A stretch of 64,000 bases of DNA from Cordia subcordata (taxonomy: Eukaryota; Streptophyta; Magnoliopsida; Boraginales; Cordiaceae): positions 19,276,001 through 19,340,000 of the forward strand of contig JAPTOF010000004.1 in the NCBI GenBank assembly GCA_028554755.1. The letters are read 5' to 3'. The position numbers and the translations under genes are program-made. Positions within the stretch are counted from its first letter, which is position 1; each line of letters starts with the position of its first letter. This document shows, piece after piece, positions 10,625-22,049 of the stretch. The notes under the pieces were generated by a model, which was not told the DNA's origin, searched no databases, and saw only the letters and a list, made by a program, of their open reading frames with translations.

Positions 10625-11460
10625 ACAAATTCCACACAAGAACTTAATCATCTTCTTATTGGTATTAAATGGGTTTTTAGAAATAAGTTAGATGAATCTG
10701 GTAATGTAACTTAAAATAAACCAAGATTAGTTGTACAAGGATATAATCAAGATTAAAGAAATTGATTATGATGAAACCTTTGCACTTGTTGCTAGATTAG
10801 AATACATCCACATACTACTTGCATTTACTTGTCATATGAATTTCAAGTTATATCAAATGGATATAAAAATTGCATTCTTGAATGGTTTCATTAAGGAAGA
10901 AGTTTATGTTGAACAACCTCCTAATTTTGAAGATACATGTTTTCCCAATCATGTGTTTAAACTTGAGAAAGCATTATATGGTTTGAAACAAGTCCCTCGA
11001 GCTTGGTATGAAAGATTAAGTAGCTTTCTTATTGAAAATAGATATGAGAGAGGTAAGCTTGACTCTACTTTGTTCATTAAAAAAGAAGAAGGTGATATCC
11101 TACTTCTTTAAATATATGTAGATGATATCATATTTGGTGCTAATAACATCTCTTTGTGTGAAATTTTTCCAAGTTTATGCATAGGGAATTTGAGATAAGT
11201 ATGATGGCAGAATTAACTTTTTTTCTTGGATTGCAAATCAAGCAAACTAAAGAAGGGATTTTTATAAACCAAGCTAAGTACACGAAGGAAATAATCAAAA
11301 AGTTTGGAATGGAGAAATCAAAAGAGAATGGAACTCCCATGAGCCCCATAATTAAGCTCAACAAAAATGAAAACGGCTAGTCGATTGATGCGAAACTTTA
11401 TCGAGGTATGATCAGAAGTCTCTTATGACAGTATCTAGACCTGATATAATGTTTGTTGTT
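10625..11460 (+). pseudogene. Copia G reverse transcriptase
   Basis: Reverse transcriptase copies element RNA to DNA. Visible motifs in order are YQMDIKIAFLNGFIKEEVYV (about 10850-10910), KALYGLKQVPRAWYE (about 10970-11010), and the catalytic box YVDDIIFGANN (about 11116), which is intact but lies just after a TAA stop. Then FEISMMAELTFFLGLQIKQ and a run typical of the copia RT-RNase H connection. The start of RT is badly degraded, with stops around 10710-10755. Clearly Ty1/copia by domain order (integrase before RT). Confidence 0.88.
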
Positions 11461-12043
11461 TGTCTATGTTCAAAATTTCAATCCAATCCTAAAAATCCCA
11501 CTTAATTGCTGTGAAGTGTATAATTAGATATGTTAAAGGAATGTGTGATTTTAGTTTGTGGTATCCTAGAAACACATCTTTTGATCTATATGGTTTCTTT
11601 GATGCTGATTTTGTTGGATGTAAGGTTGATTGTAAAAGCACTAGTGACACATGTCAATTCCTTAGTCATTCTTTGATTTCATGGTCTAGTAGAAAACAAA
11701 ATAGCGTTGCATTATTTACTACTGAGGCCGAATATATAGCTACTAGTAGTTGTGTGGCCCAAATTCTTTGGATGAAACAAAATTTGATTGACTATGGATT
11801 GCAAAATGATCATGTGCCCATTTACTGTGATAATTCAAGGGCAATAAGTCTCACTAGAAATCTTATCCAATATTCTAGAATAAAGCACATTGAAATTAGA
11901 CATCTCTTTTTTAGAGATCATGTTCAAAAGGGAGATATATTGCTTGAATTTGTTGATATTTTACATCAAGTTGCTAATATTTTTACAAAACCTCTTCTTG
12001 AAGATCAATTTTGCAACATTAGAAGAGAAATTGGTATGCAATA
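11461..12043 (+). pseudogene. Copia G RNase H and end of pol
   Basis: RNase H removes the RNA strand during reverse transcription. From 11511 there is a long uninterrupted frame with the three acidic positions in place: FDADFVG, TTEAEYIA and YCDNSRAI. It ends with VANIFTKPLLEDQF, the usual copia pol C-terminus. This is the best preserved domain of the element; only the stretch before 11511 is out of frame. Confidence 0.9.
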
Positions 12044-12546
12044 GTTTGATTGAATTATGAATTTCATGATGCTTCGTTGCTAAATTGCATTATAAAATAT
12101 GTTATAAATGTTTTAGTCTATTAATTACATGGTTTTGAAATTATTTTGGATTGCTAAAAGATGTTTATGACTTAAATTTCCATTGCATTTCCAAGAAAGC
12201 TTTGAAAATTCTGCATTTTGCATAAAGCTAGAAGCCCTGTTGGTCACCTGACCTATGTCTGCCTCATGTGTCTCTTCGTTCTGCCATGTGTCGGGCGCCT
12301 TAGCCAGTTACCCCCTTTCCCAGTCAGGCACCTAATTTTTGTAGATGGGCTAGGTTAGAACACTTGTTTTACTTCCTTCTTTTCACTTTTATCCTTCTCA
12401 TTCTTAAAACCCTCTCCCCTAAACCTCATTCCCTCATATTCCAAGCATCTTGACACATCAATTTCTATCAAAATTCTTGATAAACTCTTCTTACCCACTT
12501 CATAAAATCTTTTTTTCATCTTTTCTAATTCAAAAATTCATCACTC
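12044..12546 (+). other. Spacer between pol and the extra ORF of copia G
   Basis: About 500 bp with no reading frame, ending in a CT-rich leader just before the ATG at 12547. A spacer of this kind separates pol from the additional 3' ORF in SIRE-type elements. Confidence 0.6.
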
Positions 12547-12713
12547 ATGGCACCCCTAAGAGGAAAGAAAACTTCAAGGTTTAAGAAGCTAGGCAAAACT
12601 CTTCACCATCATCATAATCACCACAACCAGCTTCTCCATCGACATCTTCAAAGAAGAAAGGTATTACCAAATCTCAATCTATCATGTATGGAAAGTACCT
12701 TGTTGATTAAGAC
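12547..12713 (+). pseudogene. Start of the extra 3' ORF of copia G (truncated)
   Basis: Begins MAPLRGKKTSRF at a good ATG after a CT-rich leader. Allowing one frame change, it goes on to ITKSQSIMYGKYLVD, then stops where the gypsy LTR starts (12714). SIRE-type copia elements carry an extra ORF here, sometimes called env-like; its function is not established. The homologous part in copia H (27300 and lower, minus strand) reads QKILYSKFLVDSDF, supporting the call. Confidence 0.6.
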
Positions 12714-13566
12714 TGATGTGTCTTGGTCGTGCATGTGTTTGTTTGTGTATTTCCTTATGTTTTTAGAGGTGTTTTATGCTTATTAGATAGCTTTAGTGTG
12801 GTATTTCTATCATACTTGTACATATGAGGATAAAAATGTTCATAGTTGAGTTTATAGGAAAAATGCTACACTAAGTACTTATTCTTGTGCTTTTAGATAT
12901 GATTTGGAGTAATGATTGGAGCTTAATTGATTATTCTTGGGATGTGGAGCAAAGTTTGGAGTTGTTTTAAAGATAAAGAAATGAATAAAAGGCACTTTGG
13001 AGGTTCTTGGATGAAGCACAAAGTAAATGGAGAAGACCGGGCACAAAACGATGAAGATTTAGGCCTAAAACAGAGAAGGCCAGTTGACCTCCCCTACATA
13101 GGATAGTCCCCCGGCTAAAGGCCAGTCGATCGACTAGGCCCCCAGCTTAGTCAGTAACCTCCTCAATTTGGCCGATCGACCTTTTCCTTAGGCTGATCTC
13201 CCAGCTGTGCACGAGAAAAACCCCATTGAAGTACACCTTTCAGCAAAATTAAAAGGGATTAACAACCAATCTTGAAACCCATTAAACCATACCCTATTTG
13301 TACACTCACCTACCTCACATACTCACCCATGTCACACGCTCAATCCCACATCAATTCCATTCATAAACAAGCTTGGAAGTGAAGATGAAACAAGGATTTG
13401 GAGGGTTTTAGAGCAAGATTTGTAAAAAGCTAGCAAGGATAGGGAGCATTTCATTCTTCTCTTTATTCTTGGTTATACTATGTTAGATTAGCTTTAAAAT
13501 TAGGGATGATTTCTATTTTTGTAATGGGTTAAGGATCTAAATGGTTGTTTTGAGATATTGATGGTT
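12714..13566 (+). repeat. Gypsy B 5' LTR, left half
   Basis: Starts TGATGTG directly inside the copia G extra ORF, with no polypurine tract before it, so it is the 5' LTR of an inserted element. It shares with the LTR at 18530-20425 the run from the 'cattcttctctttattcttg' phrase to 'tttgtaatgggttaagga'. It stops at 'ggttatatatac', where copia H begins. The matching right half is at 23267-24073 on the other strand. Palindrome-like words (GGCCAGTTGACC, CCGATCGACC) lie around 13080-13180. Confidence 0.75.
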
Positions 13567-14238
13567 ATATATACTATTGACTAAATACTAGTTACTGATT
13601 TTGATGATAAAAAATTTGATATGCATCATAAATACTATCTATTTACTATAAAGTATCTTGTGAGTGACAAATATAAATTGAATAGATAGATGCTTGGAAG
13701 ATAGAAGAAAATAAGCCATGAAGAGCATTATTTATCAAAGATTGGAGAAGAAGATGATGAAAAGCCATAAGGTGGAGAAGAGGCATCATAAGGGATACCA
13801 GATTTGTTGCTCTTTTTGTGAAATGCCTTTGAATTGCAAGTGTTAACTCAAATGTCCACTTTTCTTGATACTAACAATTTAAAATCTCATGGACATTATC
13901 TTTCATAAAAGCAAAAAAATGATTTTGGATGCATATGTAGTTTAAACATGTGTTTTGAAATATTTCTATGCTTTGAAAATTGTTTACAAAGTGCTTTGAG
14001 TTGGTTTGCAATTATGAAAGTTGATAAAAATTGGTTTGAAAAGGGTTTTAGGTGAGTTTGGTTTTTCTCCAGCTTCTTTGGAGTTACTGGACCCCCTAAA
14101 CTGGTCAACTGACTGACCAGGGAAGTCGCTCGGCCAAAATAGAGAAGGAGAAGAAAAAGACAGATCCCCTAGCCGGTCGATTAGCTAAGACATCCAGCCT
14201 AATCAGAGAGGGCCAAGGGGAAGTCGGACAAAGCCTGT
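13567..14238 (+). repeat. Copia H 5' LTR, left part
   Basis: Starts TATTGACTAAATACTAG and aligns by eye almost throughout with the reverse strand of 24760-25433, which starts TGTTGACTAAATACTAG. It breaks off at 14238, in the middle of the LTR, where a gypsy 3' UTR on the other strand begins. The left flank TATAC matches TACAC on the far side of the other copy (24069-24073 read on the minus strand), as expected for a 5-bp target duplication with one change. Confidence 0.75.
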
Positions 14239-15270
14239 CACATATCTACAAAGACGATAGCCTGTGCTAAGTTGACATTGTGTCACTTATGCACTTATTC
14301 ACAAAACTTTTTTGATGTCTTTGGCTTTTTCTCTTTTTCAATTTTTTTTTTGATTTTTCAACTTCTTTTATCATCTTTTTGCACCATTTTTTCCTTTTTC
14401 AATTTTTTTGAATTTTTTCATACTTGGCATTGCATATCAAAAAGAAAAGAAAAAGAAAGGTTAAGGCACATAAAAAAAACCAATCAAGGAAGGGGCACTA
14501 ATATCAACAACCCTTTTTCTTCACTTTTTCCTACCAAGCTATGGGGTGGCTACAACAAGCACTCTTAAAGGTCTTCACACCCCACAACTTTCAAGGGCAT
14601 CCCTTCCAAGACCCGATTTTCAATCCACTCTATTCATTTTCCACAATGCAACTCATTTTCACCAATCAATTTAGTCAATCAATCACAATAGCCAATACAA
14701 TGATCAACCAAGAAATAAACCACTTTACATGCGTCAAAATTGAAAAATTTTCACCATTTTAAGAATATAATGCACGTCTACCCTAATCAAAGCATAAAAC
14801 AATAAAACCAAACTCCCATACCCCTAAGCCTAAACTTTGCCTGTCCTCAAGCGAATAAAATAAGGCCAGATAAGAAGCAATTAGGCATTACAAAGCACGT
14901 AAGTGTGGTGGGGACGGGATAGATAAGAGGGGACAAGGAAAGGGTAGATAGGTACAACCTTATGTAGCATTATGCCGCTCATGCCATGTTTTGATTATTG
15001 TGTCAATTAACTTCCTTTGCACCCAATTTCCACTCAACTCAAAAGATCTACAAAGGAAATCAACAAATACAGCTCACAATGGCAAATGTAAATGAGAAGG
15101 CTTTATGTACGGAAAGCAACAGACATGAGGGAAACAATAATGAAAAGAAAATAAATGGAAAACAAAATGTGCTAAAGAAAGCAAAAATAAAGAATTCATC
15201 AGTCAAACTCTAACTATCAAAATTTGCAGGGTGCCTCTTAGTAGCGCTGGAATTTACGCCTCTAGCAAGC
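14239..15270 (-). other. Gypsy A 3' untranslated region
   Basis: Matches, on the minus strand, the 3' UTR of gypsy C (29331-30744) and gypsy F (58695-60082). It has the TGACACAATGTCA inverted repeat, the TTTTC-rich block, the 'ggaaggggcac' phrase and the 'agcgctactaagaggc' phrase at its start (15225-15270). It contains the antisense frame described at 14541-14762. The polypurine tract and 3' LTR are missing because of the breakpoint at 14238/14239. Confidence 0.75.
14541..14762 (+). CDS. Antisense frame in gypsy A 3' UTR (doubtful gene)
   Basis: A 73-residue frame running against the element. It includes LLKVFTPHNFQGHPFQD and FNPLYSF, and matches frames in the same place in gypsy C (29849-30313, minus strand) and gypsy F (59122-59472, plus strand). 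No known domain and no signal peptide seen. Similarity may simply reflect conserved nucleotides in the 3' UTR, so I list it mainly because the frame stays open in three copies. Confidence 0.25.
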   Translation: MGWLQQALLKVFTPHNFQGHPFQDPIFNPLYSFSTMQLIFTNQFSQSITIANTMINQEINHFTCVKIEKFSPF

Positions 15271-15801
15271 AGTAATGTTAAGGCCACTGGTGCTTAAAAT
15301 CCTTGGGCATATACTACCAGATAAGCAAATTAGCACAAAAAAAGCAAATGGATGCAACAAATGAAAAATGCAATCAACACCATGCATCTGGCACCTCGAT
15401 GATCTGAACTCACGCCCTAAGAATGTGTACAAGGGATCATGCTGGGCATCCTAATGTGAATCTTGTGGGGTGGGTTATAAAAATGATGCAATAACACACT
15501 CTTCAATGCCTGGGTCAAACACTTGAATCTCTTCTCTCAAACTTAACTCATTAGTTGCTAACCAAAACTCTAGTTGAATCTAGGGAGAAAATGAAGCATT
15601 ATCCTCTACATGATTGGGAACAGTAGGCATAGGTGAGGACTTTGAAAGAGTCGAAAGCACACTCAGTGAAAGGATCTATGTCAATGGTCTTATTAGATCT
15701 AAGAGTAGATGAGATAATGGAAGAGGTATTCAATTCAGAAAGAGAGATGCCAGAGTTAATCAGAGTAATAATCTCATCAAGCTCACTAATATCGCTTGAG
15801 A
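15271..15801 (-). other. Remnant between gypsy A protease and its 3' UTR
   Basis: About 530 bp where roughly 3 kb of pol would be expected. The half near 15620-15800 may continue the acidic linker after protease (minus-strand frames rich in Glu and Ser). The rest shows no recognisable domain. Confidence 0.4.
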
Positions 15802-16560
15802 CTAAGAGTGAATCGAAGGACTCCTCGACATGGAATCAGGAGTTGCTACCAAGGAAAGCACATCACTCTCTAAGTGAGTCTCACTCAAAGCCTCTAAATT
15901 CAGCTGCTCAATGATTGTGTCAAGCACAACTCTATTTTCTAAGGACAAGAAAGAATCATGGGAATCATTATCACTAGAAGGAACATACTCTATGAAGAAA
16001 TAATTCTCCTCATCACCCGCTTTATCCTCAGTGGCAAACTCGGCACCCCTAATCTTTGCCTTTAAATTCCAAAATGTAAACTCAATGATCCCTATCCGAC
16101 AATAAATCATTGCATCAGCAGTCATTAAAAATGGTATCACAAAAGGACAAATGTCATATTCTAAATGTTATAACCTGGATGTATGTCTAGAATAATGAAA
16201 TCCACAGGATAGTAAAATTCTCCAACTTTAATCATGACATCTTCAACTATACCTTGAGGTCTCCTCTTACTCCTATCGACCAGCTGTAAAACCACATTGT
16301 TGGCTTCAACGCCCCTAAACCTAAATGTTTATATACCAAAAAAGGAATAAGATTGACACTAAAACCTAAATCAAGTGAGGCATTAGCTACTGGGTGATCA
16401 TTAATAGCACAAGAGATGGTAAAGGCTCCAAGATCGCTATGCTTAGGGGGAGCACCTGTGGTGCAAATGCTGTTAACCCTTTTCGTAAGCTTCACTTTCT
16501 TAGGTAGGCCGATGGTCTGCGCCTTCCTAATGCACAAATCTTTCAAGAATTTGGCATAAG
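15802..16560 (-). pseudogene. Gypsy A protease region
   Basis: On the minus strand: KAQTIGLPKKVKLTKRVNSI, then LGAFTISCAINDHPVANASLDLGFSVNLIP, the Athila-type aspartic protease core, where ASLDLGFSVNLIP stands for the family's ALCDLGASVNLMP. Further on PFLMTADAMIYCRIGIIEF corresponds to GRPFLATANAISHCRSGLLE in gypsy F. A frame break lies near 16140-16250. After about 15800 the pol genes are missing: RT, RNase H and integrase are deleted and the 3' UTR follows after about 530 bp of unassigned sequence. Confidence 0.75.
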
Positions 16561-16599
16561 CTGGTATCTTCTTAATGGCCTCAACTAAAGGTAAAGTGA

Positions 16600-18230
16600 C
16601 ATTGATATCCTTAAAAGGCTTTAAAATCCTCGATTCTTTGCCATCCTTAACTTTCTTGTATCTCTCTAATGCTAAGGGAAAAGGAACTCTGGGAGTAACA
16701 TCATGAGATTCAACAACCTATTTCCCTTCTCTATATGGTGGACTCACCTCAATCTGATTCTTCTCTTTTTCTTTAAACTCTTTGGTCGTCTCCTTCGGCA
16801 CCCTGTCTCTCCATTAACACATGTCCTTTTAGGCCTAGCTCTACTCATAGACTCTCTCATTTAATTATCTATAATCCTACCACTTCTCAAGGTTGTAAAG
16901 GCCTTAGCCTGTGCATAATCACTTCGAGAAGGGCTGAAAGTGCTACACGGTTCTCTATGACTCGGCTCAAGATAAACAGGTAGTTTCCCTGGGTCTTTAT
17001 AGCAAACTTGTTTAGAAAGATGTCCTATTTGATTCTTTAAATCTCTTATCATGCTCTGAAACATTTGTCGTTGGGCCTGTATTATCTCAGCAAGTAAATC
17101 TATCCTATGATTAGCTACAGATTGGACAGGTGGAGCAAGATTGATGGGAGTAGACTAGAATGACTGCTATGACAAACTAGGATACTATGCTAAGAAACTG
17201 CCTAATGAAACCTTAGAGGACGAGGAAGTGATGGACTAGGATGATTCTAAAATGAATAAGAAGAATTTGTGTTGCTGTAGGATTGCACTATCTTAGAATA
17301 ATCGTGCCACTTGAGTCCAAGTGCATAAGAAGTAGTGGATAAATAGCCTTGATTGGCAAGAACATGTTCTTAGATAAACTCAGGGAATTGTGGGGCGATA
17401 GGGCATGCTATGGTGGTATGGCTAGACTCGGGGCACAAAGCACACACATATACAAGACTAAGAGGATGAGGAAAAGATGCACTGGGAATAGATCTATAAG
17501 TGGATGTAGTACTTAAAAACATAAAGTAGTCAAACTTCCTAGTAAGAGCTCTTACCTCAGTAGCTAAATCATAATTTGAGTCAACCCCAAACATACTACT
17601 AAGAGTGATATTCCTAGTTTGCTTCCCTACTCTATCAAAATTAGCATTTTGGAACGAGTTCTCTACCATAATCTCTAGTTTAGAACAAGCCTCCTCGGGT
17701 GTCAAATCTAGAAAAACTGGAGCAATTCATGTAAATTATACCCATGATATGGGCATTGGCAACAAAGCTCATTGAATCTCTTCCAAGCCTCGTGAAAGGG
17801 CTATGATTCTTGTCATGCAAATGTCATGATCTTTGCCCTAAGAGTGGTTGTCCTAGCTATTGGGAAAAATCTATAATGGAACTTGAAGCTCATCCCAGCC
17901 AGTGATAGACTCATGGGGTAAGGACTTGAACCATTGCCTTGCTTTATCTTTTAAAGAGAAAGTATAATCTAAGCGTAACGTTCTTGAGCAAGACATCCCT
18001 AAAATGAATGGTAGAGTATATCTCAAGAAAAGCACCTATATGCACATAAGGATTCTCATTATTATGGCCGTAGAATGATTGAAGTATGTGCAAGGTCTCA
18101 GGCCTAATCTTAAAGGTCACATCTCCTACGGTCAGTAGTTGAATAATATGCAAAGTTGATAAGTGTCAGGCTCAAGATATTGCCTTAAGGTCTTGGCTCT
18201 AGGTGGAGGATTGGGATTAACATTGGCCAT
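16600..18230 (-). pseudogene. gag: Gypsy A gag
   Basis: Structural protein of an Athila-type element. The start at 18230 reads MANVNPNPPPRAKTLRQYLE, and gypsy B starts similarly. Then FYGHNNENPYVHIGAFLEIYSTIHFRDV matches the Athila gag domain. The C-terminal part (17370-17705) has LTPEEACSKLE and a zinc knuckle, CALCPESSHTTIAC, with intact CX2CX4HX4C spacing. Multiple stops and frame changes between 17710 and 18150 and again after 17370. Neighbours: PBS and 5' LTR at 18504-20425, protease downstream. Confidence 0.8.
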
Positions 18231-18503
18231 CTATTCAAGAATGCAAAATAACCTAATTCTCCTTCCACACTTCAACAGCAAAAACTTTAATTCAACAAGC
18301 TACTACCTATCCTAAACACCTAAATCCTAAGGAAAAAGACAAAAAGAAAACACAAACACAAGAAGTAAGCTAAACTAGCAATATCGAAATAAGTTAAAGC
18401 AATAAATAATGAAAATAGATATATACATGATAAGCAAACAAGAAATGTATATACAACACATAACTAATGAAAACATAAAAAAACAAAGAAACCAACAACC
18501 ATA
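18231..18503 (-). other. Gypsy A 5' untranslated leader
   Basis: T-rich leader (on the minus strand) between primer site and gag ATG, about 270 bp. A leader of the same texture lies in gypsy B (23022-23240), and one downstream of the LTR at 40353-42226. Confidence 0.65.
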
Positions 18504-18523
18504 CCTCCCGGGCAATGGCACTA
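18504..18523 (-). promoter_or_regulatory. Gypsy A primer binding site (tRNA-Asp type)
   Basis: Minus strand TAGTGCCATTGCCCGGGAGG, six bases after the LTR end. It fits the Athila/Tat tRNA-Asp site (TGGCGCCGTTGCC...) with several changes, including the second base of the TGG. Confidence 0.7.
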
Positions 18524-18529
18524 AAAACT

Positions 18530-20425
18530 TGATCGTAAACCTCTAAGAGTGGTACCTACAAGTGCACAGGTCATAGTAGTATAGCGTGTGCGAGCACGGG
18601 GTAGTATCCACTGGGAGGCTATCTAAGTGTAGTTCTAATAAAAGTGCGTCCTACGCTAGCTATGTGTGGTCTTACCTATACTTTTTTGGGTCTTTGGATT
18701 GATTGGAGACCTAATTTAAACCTGAACTAAGGGAAAATAAACTTGACTAATGGGAATGGTTGTATAAACAAGCTATGGAAGTGAAGATCTACAAGGATTT
18801 GGGAGAACTTAGGGGTGATTGCTTCTTTGGAATGGATTTGGGTTCTTAACCTTGTTTTGAGGCTATTCATGGTTAATTTACTTTAATGGCGGGCTTAGTT
18901 TACTAGACTTACTACATCTAACTATCGGTGCAACCCTATCCCTAATTGGGCCCAATTAAAAGTATAGGTTTGTCCTAGCTAGCTATGGCTTTTAGGTCTA
19001 GTTCTAAGGGCTTGTTTTGATTGGCTTTTTGTTCAGGAAAAAGTTCTTTTTTCCCCTACAAAAATTACATTAAATTTGAAATAACTATTTGAGTTGGCTT
19101 TCAAAAAAAGCTGAAACTCTGAAAAAAGCTCAAATACTGTTTTTTTTAGAAGCCAGAATTTTCAACTTATAAAAAAAAATTATTTTTCAAAAGTTATTAA
19201 AAAGCACTTTTAGAAAAAGCTAATCCAAATGAGTCCTAAGTCCCTTTGGTGTTGATTAATGTATTATTAGGGATTCTAACATTTTAGTTATGTTTCAAGT
19301 AGAGATTAAGTCCCCTAGGTCAAGCAAGTGATAGTGGCACCCTTTTAGCCATGTTTCATCCTAGAGGTGATTACCTACTATATTAAAGGTAGTAAGAACA
19401 CAATTACTCAATACAAATGTAATTGCAAGTAGGGATCATGCCGTTAGCATAGATTAAGTCTAAGATGAGTTCACTACTATTAGCATCTAAGCAGAAATTA
19501 CACATGCAAACTCATAGAGACATTTTATCAAACACCTTGACATATTCAAATTCAAGCTGTAAGAATATAAGAGCAAAGTATGTATACACAACCATAATAT
19601 CTCAAAACAAGTGTTCAAATCCTTAACCCATTACAAAAATAGTAATCATCCCTAATCTAGAGCTAATCTAACATATTATAGACAAGAATAAAGAGAAGAA
19701 TGTAAAGCTACCTTATTATCCTTGCTTGCTCTTTACAAGTCTTGCTTTAAAACCCTTGAAATCCTTAACCGATCTTTAAATCCAAGCTTATTTATGGATA
19801 GAATTGATGTGGAATTGAGTGTGTGAGATGGGTTTTAAGTGGATTTTGGGTTTAGGCAAATCGGTATATGAAAAGGTTGGTGTTCCCTTCTCCCTATAAA
19901 ATGGCCAAAAGAGGGCTTATATAGCCAAATTGTTTTGGTGATTACCAGAACACCTAACAGGTGCACCGGTAACAAAGGACCTCTATTCCAGTAGTAAAAG
20001 ATTGCTCCCTATTTTTGGCGGAATAGAGAGGGGGTGCGCCGGTACTCTGAAGCCAGTGTCCCGGTAGTGCCTATTTCTTTTCTTTTGTCTTTGTTTTCCC
20101 CCCATTTTGCTTCCGATTGCTTGGGCCTTTGTCTGGAAGCCTCCAATCTTGCTTTTCTTCCACTTTCATCCTCAAAAGCTTCTTCAATTCTTACCCAAAC
20201 CATCTCCATCTTTCTTCAGCTCAATATATTCCTCAAACTCATCTAAAACACAATTTAAGTGCACTTTAGTGTAGTATTTATGCTTTAAGCTCAACTACAG
20301 AAACCTAAAGCCTAATATGCTCAAGTATGATATAAATGCTATACTAATACACCTAATAAAGCACAAAACACCTCAAAATAAGAATAAGAATGCAATATGT
20401 AAACACACATAAAACTAACTCATCA
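18530..20425 (-). repeat. Gypsy A 5' LTR
   Basis: Minus strand TGATGAG...CGATCA, about 1.9 kb including a 224-bp insertion (19009-19232). It is followed by the linker AGTTTT-type bases and the primer site. In place of the GGTCGACC palindromes seen in sister LTRs it has GGTGCACC at 19960-19967, about 460 bases from its start. Its outer end (20425/20426) abuts the middle of an oppositely oriented LTR of the same family, so this element inserted into that LTR. Confidence 0.85.
19009..19232. mobile_element. Small inverted-repeat transposon (probable hAT-type MITE)
   Basis: Absent from the sister LTR of gypsy B (compare 23700-23750). The ends GGCTTGTTTTGATTGGCTTT and, on the other strand, TCATTTGGATTAGCTTTTTC are imperfect inverted repeats. 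Flanks GTTCTAAG (19001-19008) and GTCCTAAG (19233-19240) look like an 8-bp target duplication with one change, as for hAT elements. 224 bp, AT-rich, no coding capacity. Confidence 0.75.
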
Positions 20426-22049
20426 AAATGCTACATTAATTGCTTGTTTTCGATGAATTAGGTGAGTCTTAGACCAATGCCGAGCTTGGACGAAGTTAGG
20501 TGATAAAGATGGAAGATGCACAGGTTATGGAGAGAAGACTGGAGGCCAAAATGATGAAGAATGAAGGAGAAAAGGTGAAGCCGAATGACTTAGAGTAAGG
20601 ACCAATGTCGACCGATCGGTCTAGAGAAGGAAGAATTCTACTGGTTGGCCCTCTCCCAAGAACCAGTTGACTGGCTAGGTTGACAGGTGGGTCTAGAGAG
20701 CTCCATTAATTGGCCAGTCACCTATACCCTAGCCAGTGGCAGTGCTAAAAAAATTGAAAGTTGGACTGAATTTTGAAGAATCCATTTACACACACATATC
20801 CATCCACTTTACACACAAAAAGACCCTAACATACCCACTTCACACACACTCTTTCACACACTTTCCCACTTGGATTCAAGCTATTTAAAGGGTTTCAAAC
20901 ACTTGGATTAGAGTTTTTCTCAATGATTTTGTACAAGAATAGCTAGGATGGAATGAGAGTCTCCTATTCTCTCTTTCATCCTATTTTACATTATGTTTCA
21001 GTAGACTTGTTTAGGGTAATTTAGCTTGTCATGTAGGTTGATTATATACTCTTATGTTATGGGATTTGATGGCTTCATATACATATGCTTTGTTTATCTT
21101 GTTCAATGGCTATTATTCAATACATGTCTAGGTGTTTGATCGAATGCCTAAGTGAGTAGTATGTGTATAAATTGATATTTGTTTGCTACTAAACACTTCT
21201 AATCCATTCTATAATCATATCTATGTGTTTGTGTGTCGATTGCATGAAGTGGGTAATGCTTATATCCATGTCTATGTGTATGTTTGCATGCCTAGTAGTA
21301 AATATGACCTCAATATTGCTTACATGTTGGTTTGGTTCCTAATTGCTTTAAATGGTATAATCTGAGCATGATGATGTTTGGTAGTTGAATAGGTCTCTAC
21401 ATTCACAAACACCTTAGCTTAGAACATGTATGATTGCACGTATTGAGCAAATCCTGCTATAGTGATCTTGAATGATGGCAAGTAATTAGGCCTAGCCTAG
21501 ATCGAGTCTCTCTTAGCTTTAAACCCAACCAATTGGTTTCCAGAGCATTAGGTCTTGGCTCTAAACCCAGCTGACAGTTTAGGTACTAGGGTAGGTTTAT
21601 CCTGGATCACCTAGGAAGCTAATTAGTCACTTCAAAGGCCCTAGGTCATAAGGACTACACCGTGGCTCTAGGAGGCGCTGATAATTAAGAGTAACCAATA
21701 ATTAAGCCAACCTGGTAATCCTATTGCATTTGAATCTAGAATCACTTATTAGCAAGCAAAAGTCACCTTAACCCATTCCACTTGTTAGTTCCCTCTAGGT
21801 AGATTGTTTCCCTGCTTTCCACTACCATAGCGTAATTTTATTTCTTTTAGTCTGAGCTCCCATAAATTCAAAAATCCAAAAATTGGTTAGAGCAGGTTTC
21901 TTTTTAGACGTTTTCTAGGACACATACACATAGAATATATTCGACAAAAATAGCCTCCTTTTTGTTCGACACTCGTTCTCGCACACACTTCACTGCACCG
22001 ATCTGTGCGCTTACGGGTCTTTAGAGCTTGCACCTCCAAGTAGACATCA
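20426..22049 (+). repeat. Athila LTR lacking its 5' start, inserted in gypsy B gag
   Basis: From 'aatgctacattaattgcttg' onward it matches the LTR at 30759-32632 from about 30905. It ends 'cttgcacctccaagtagacatca'-like at 22049, after which gag of gypsy B (minus strand) continues without a primer site. It is therefore a solo LTR or the 3' LTR of a plus-oriented element. Its first ~150 bp are gone because gypsy A lies at 20425. Confidence 0.75.
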
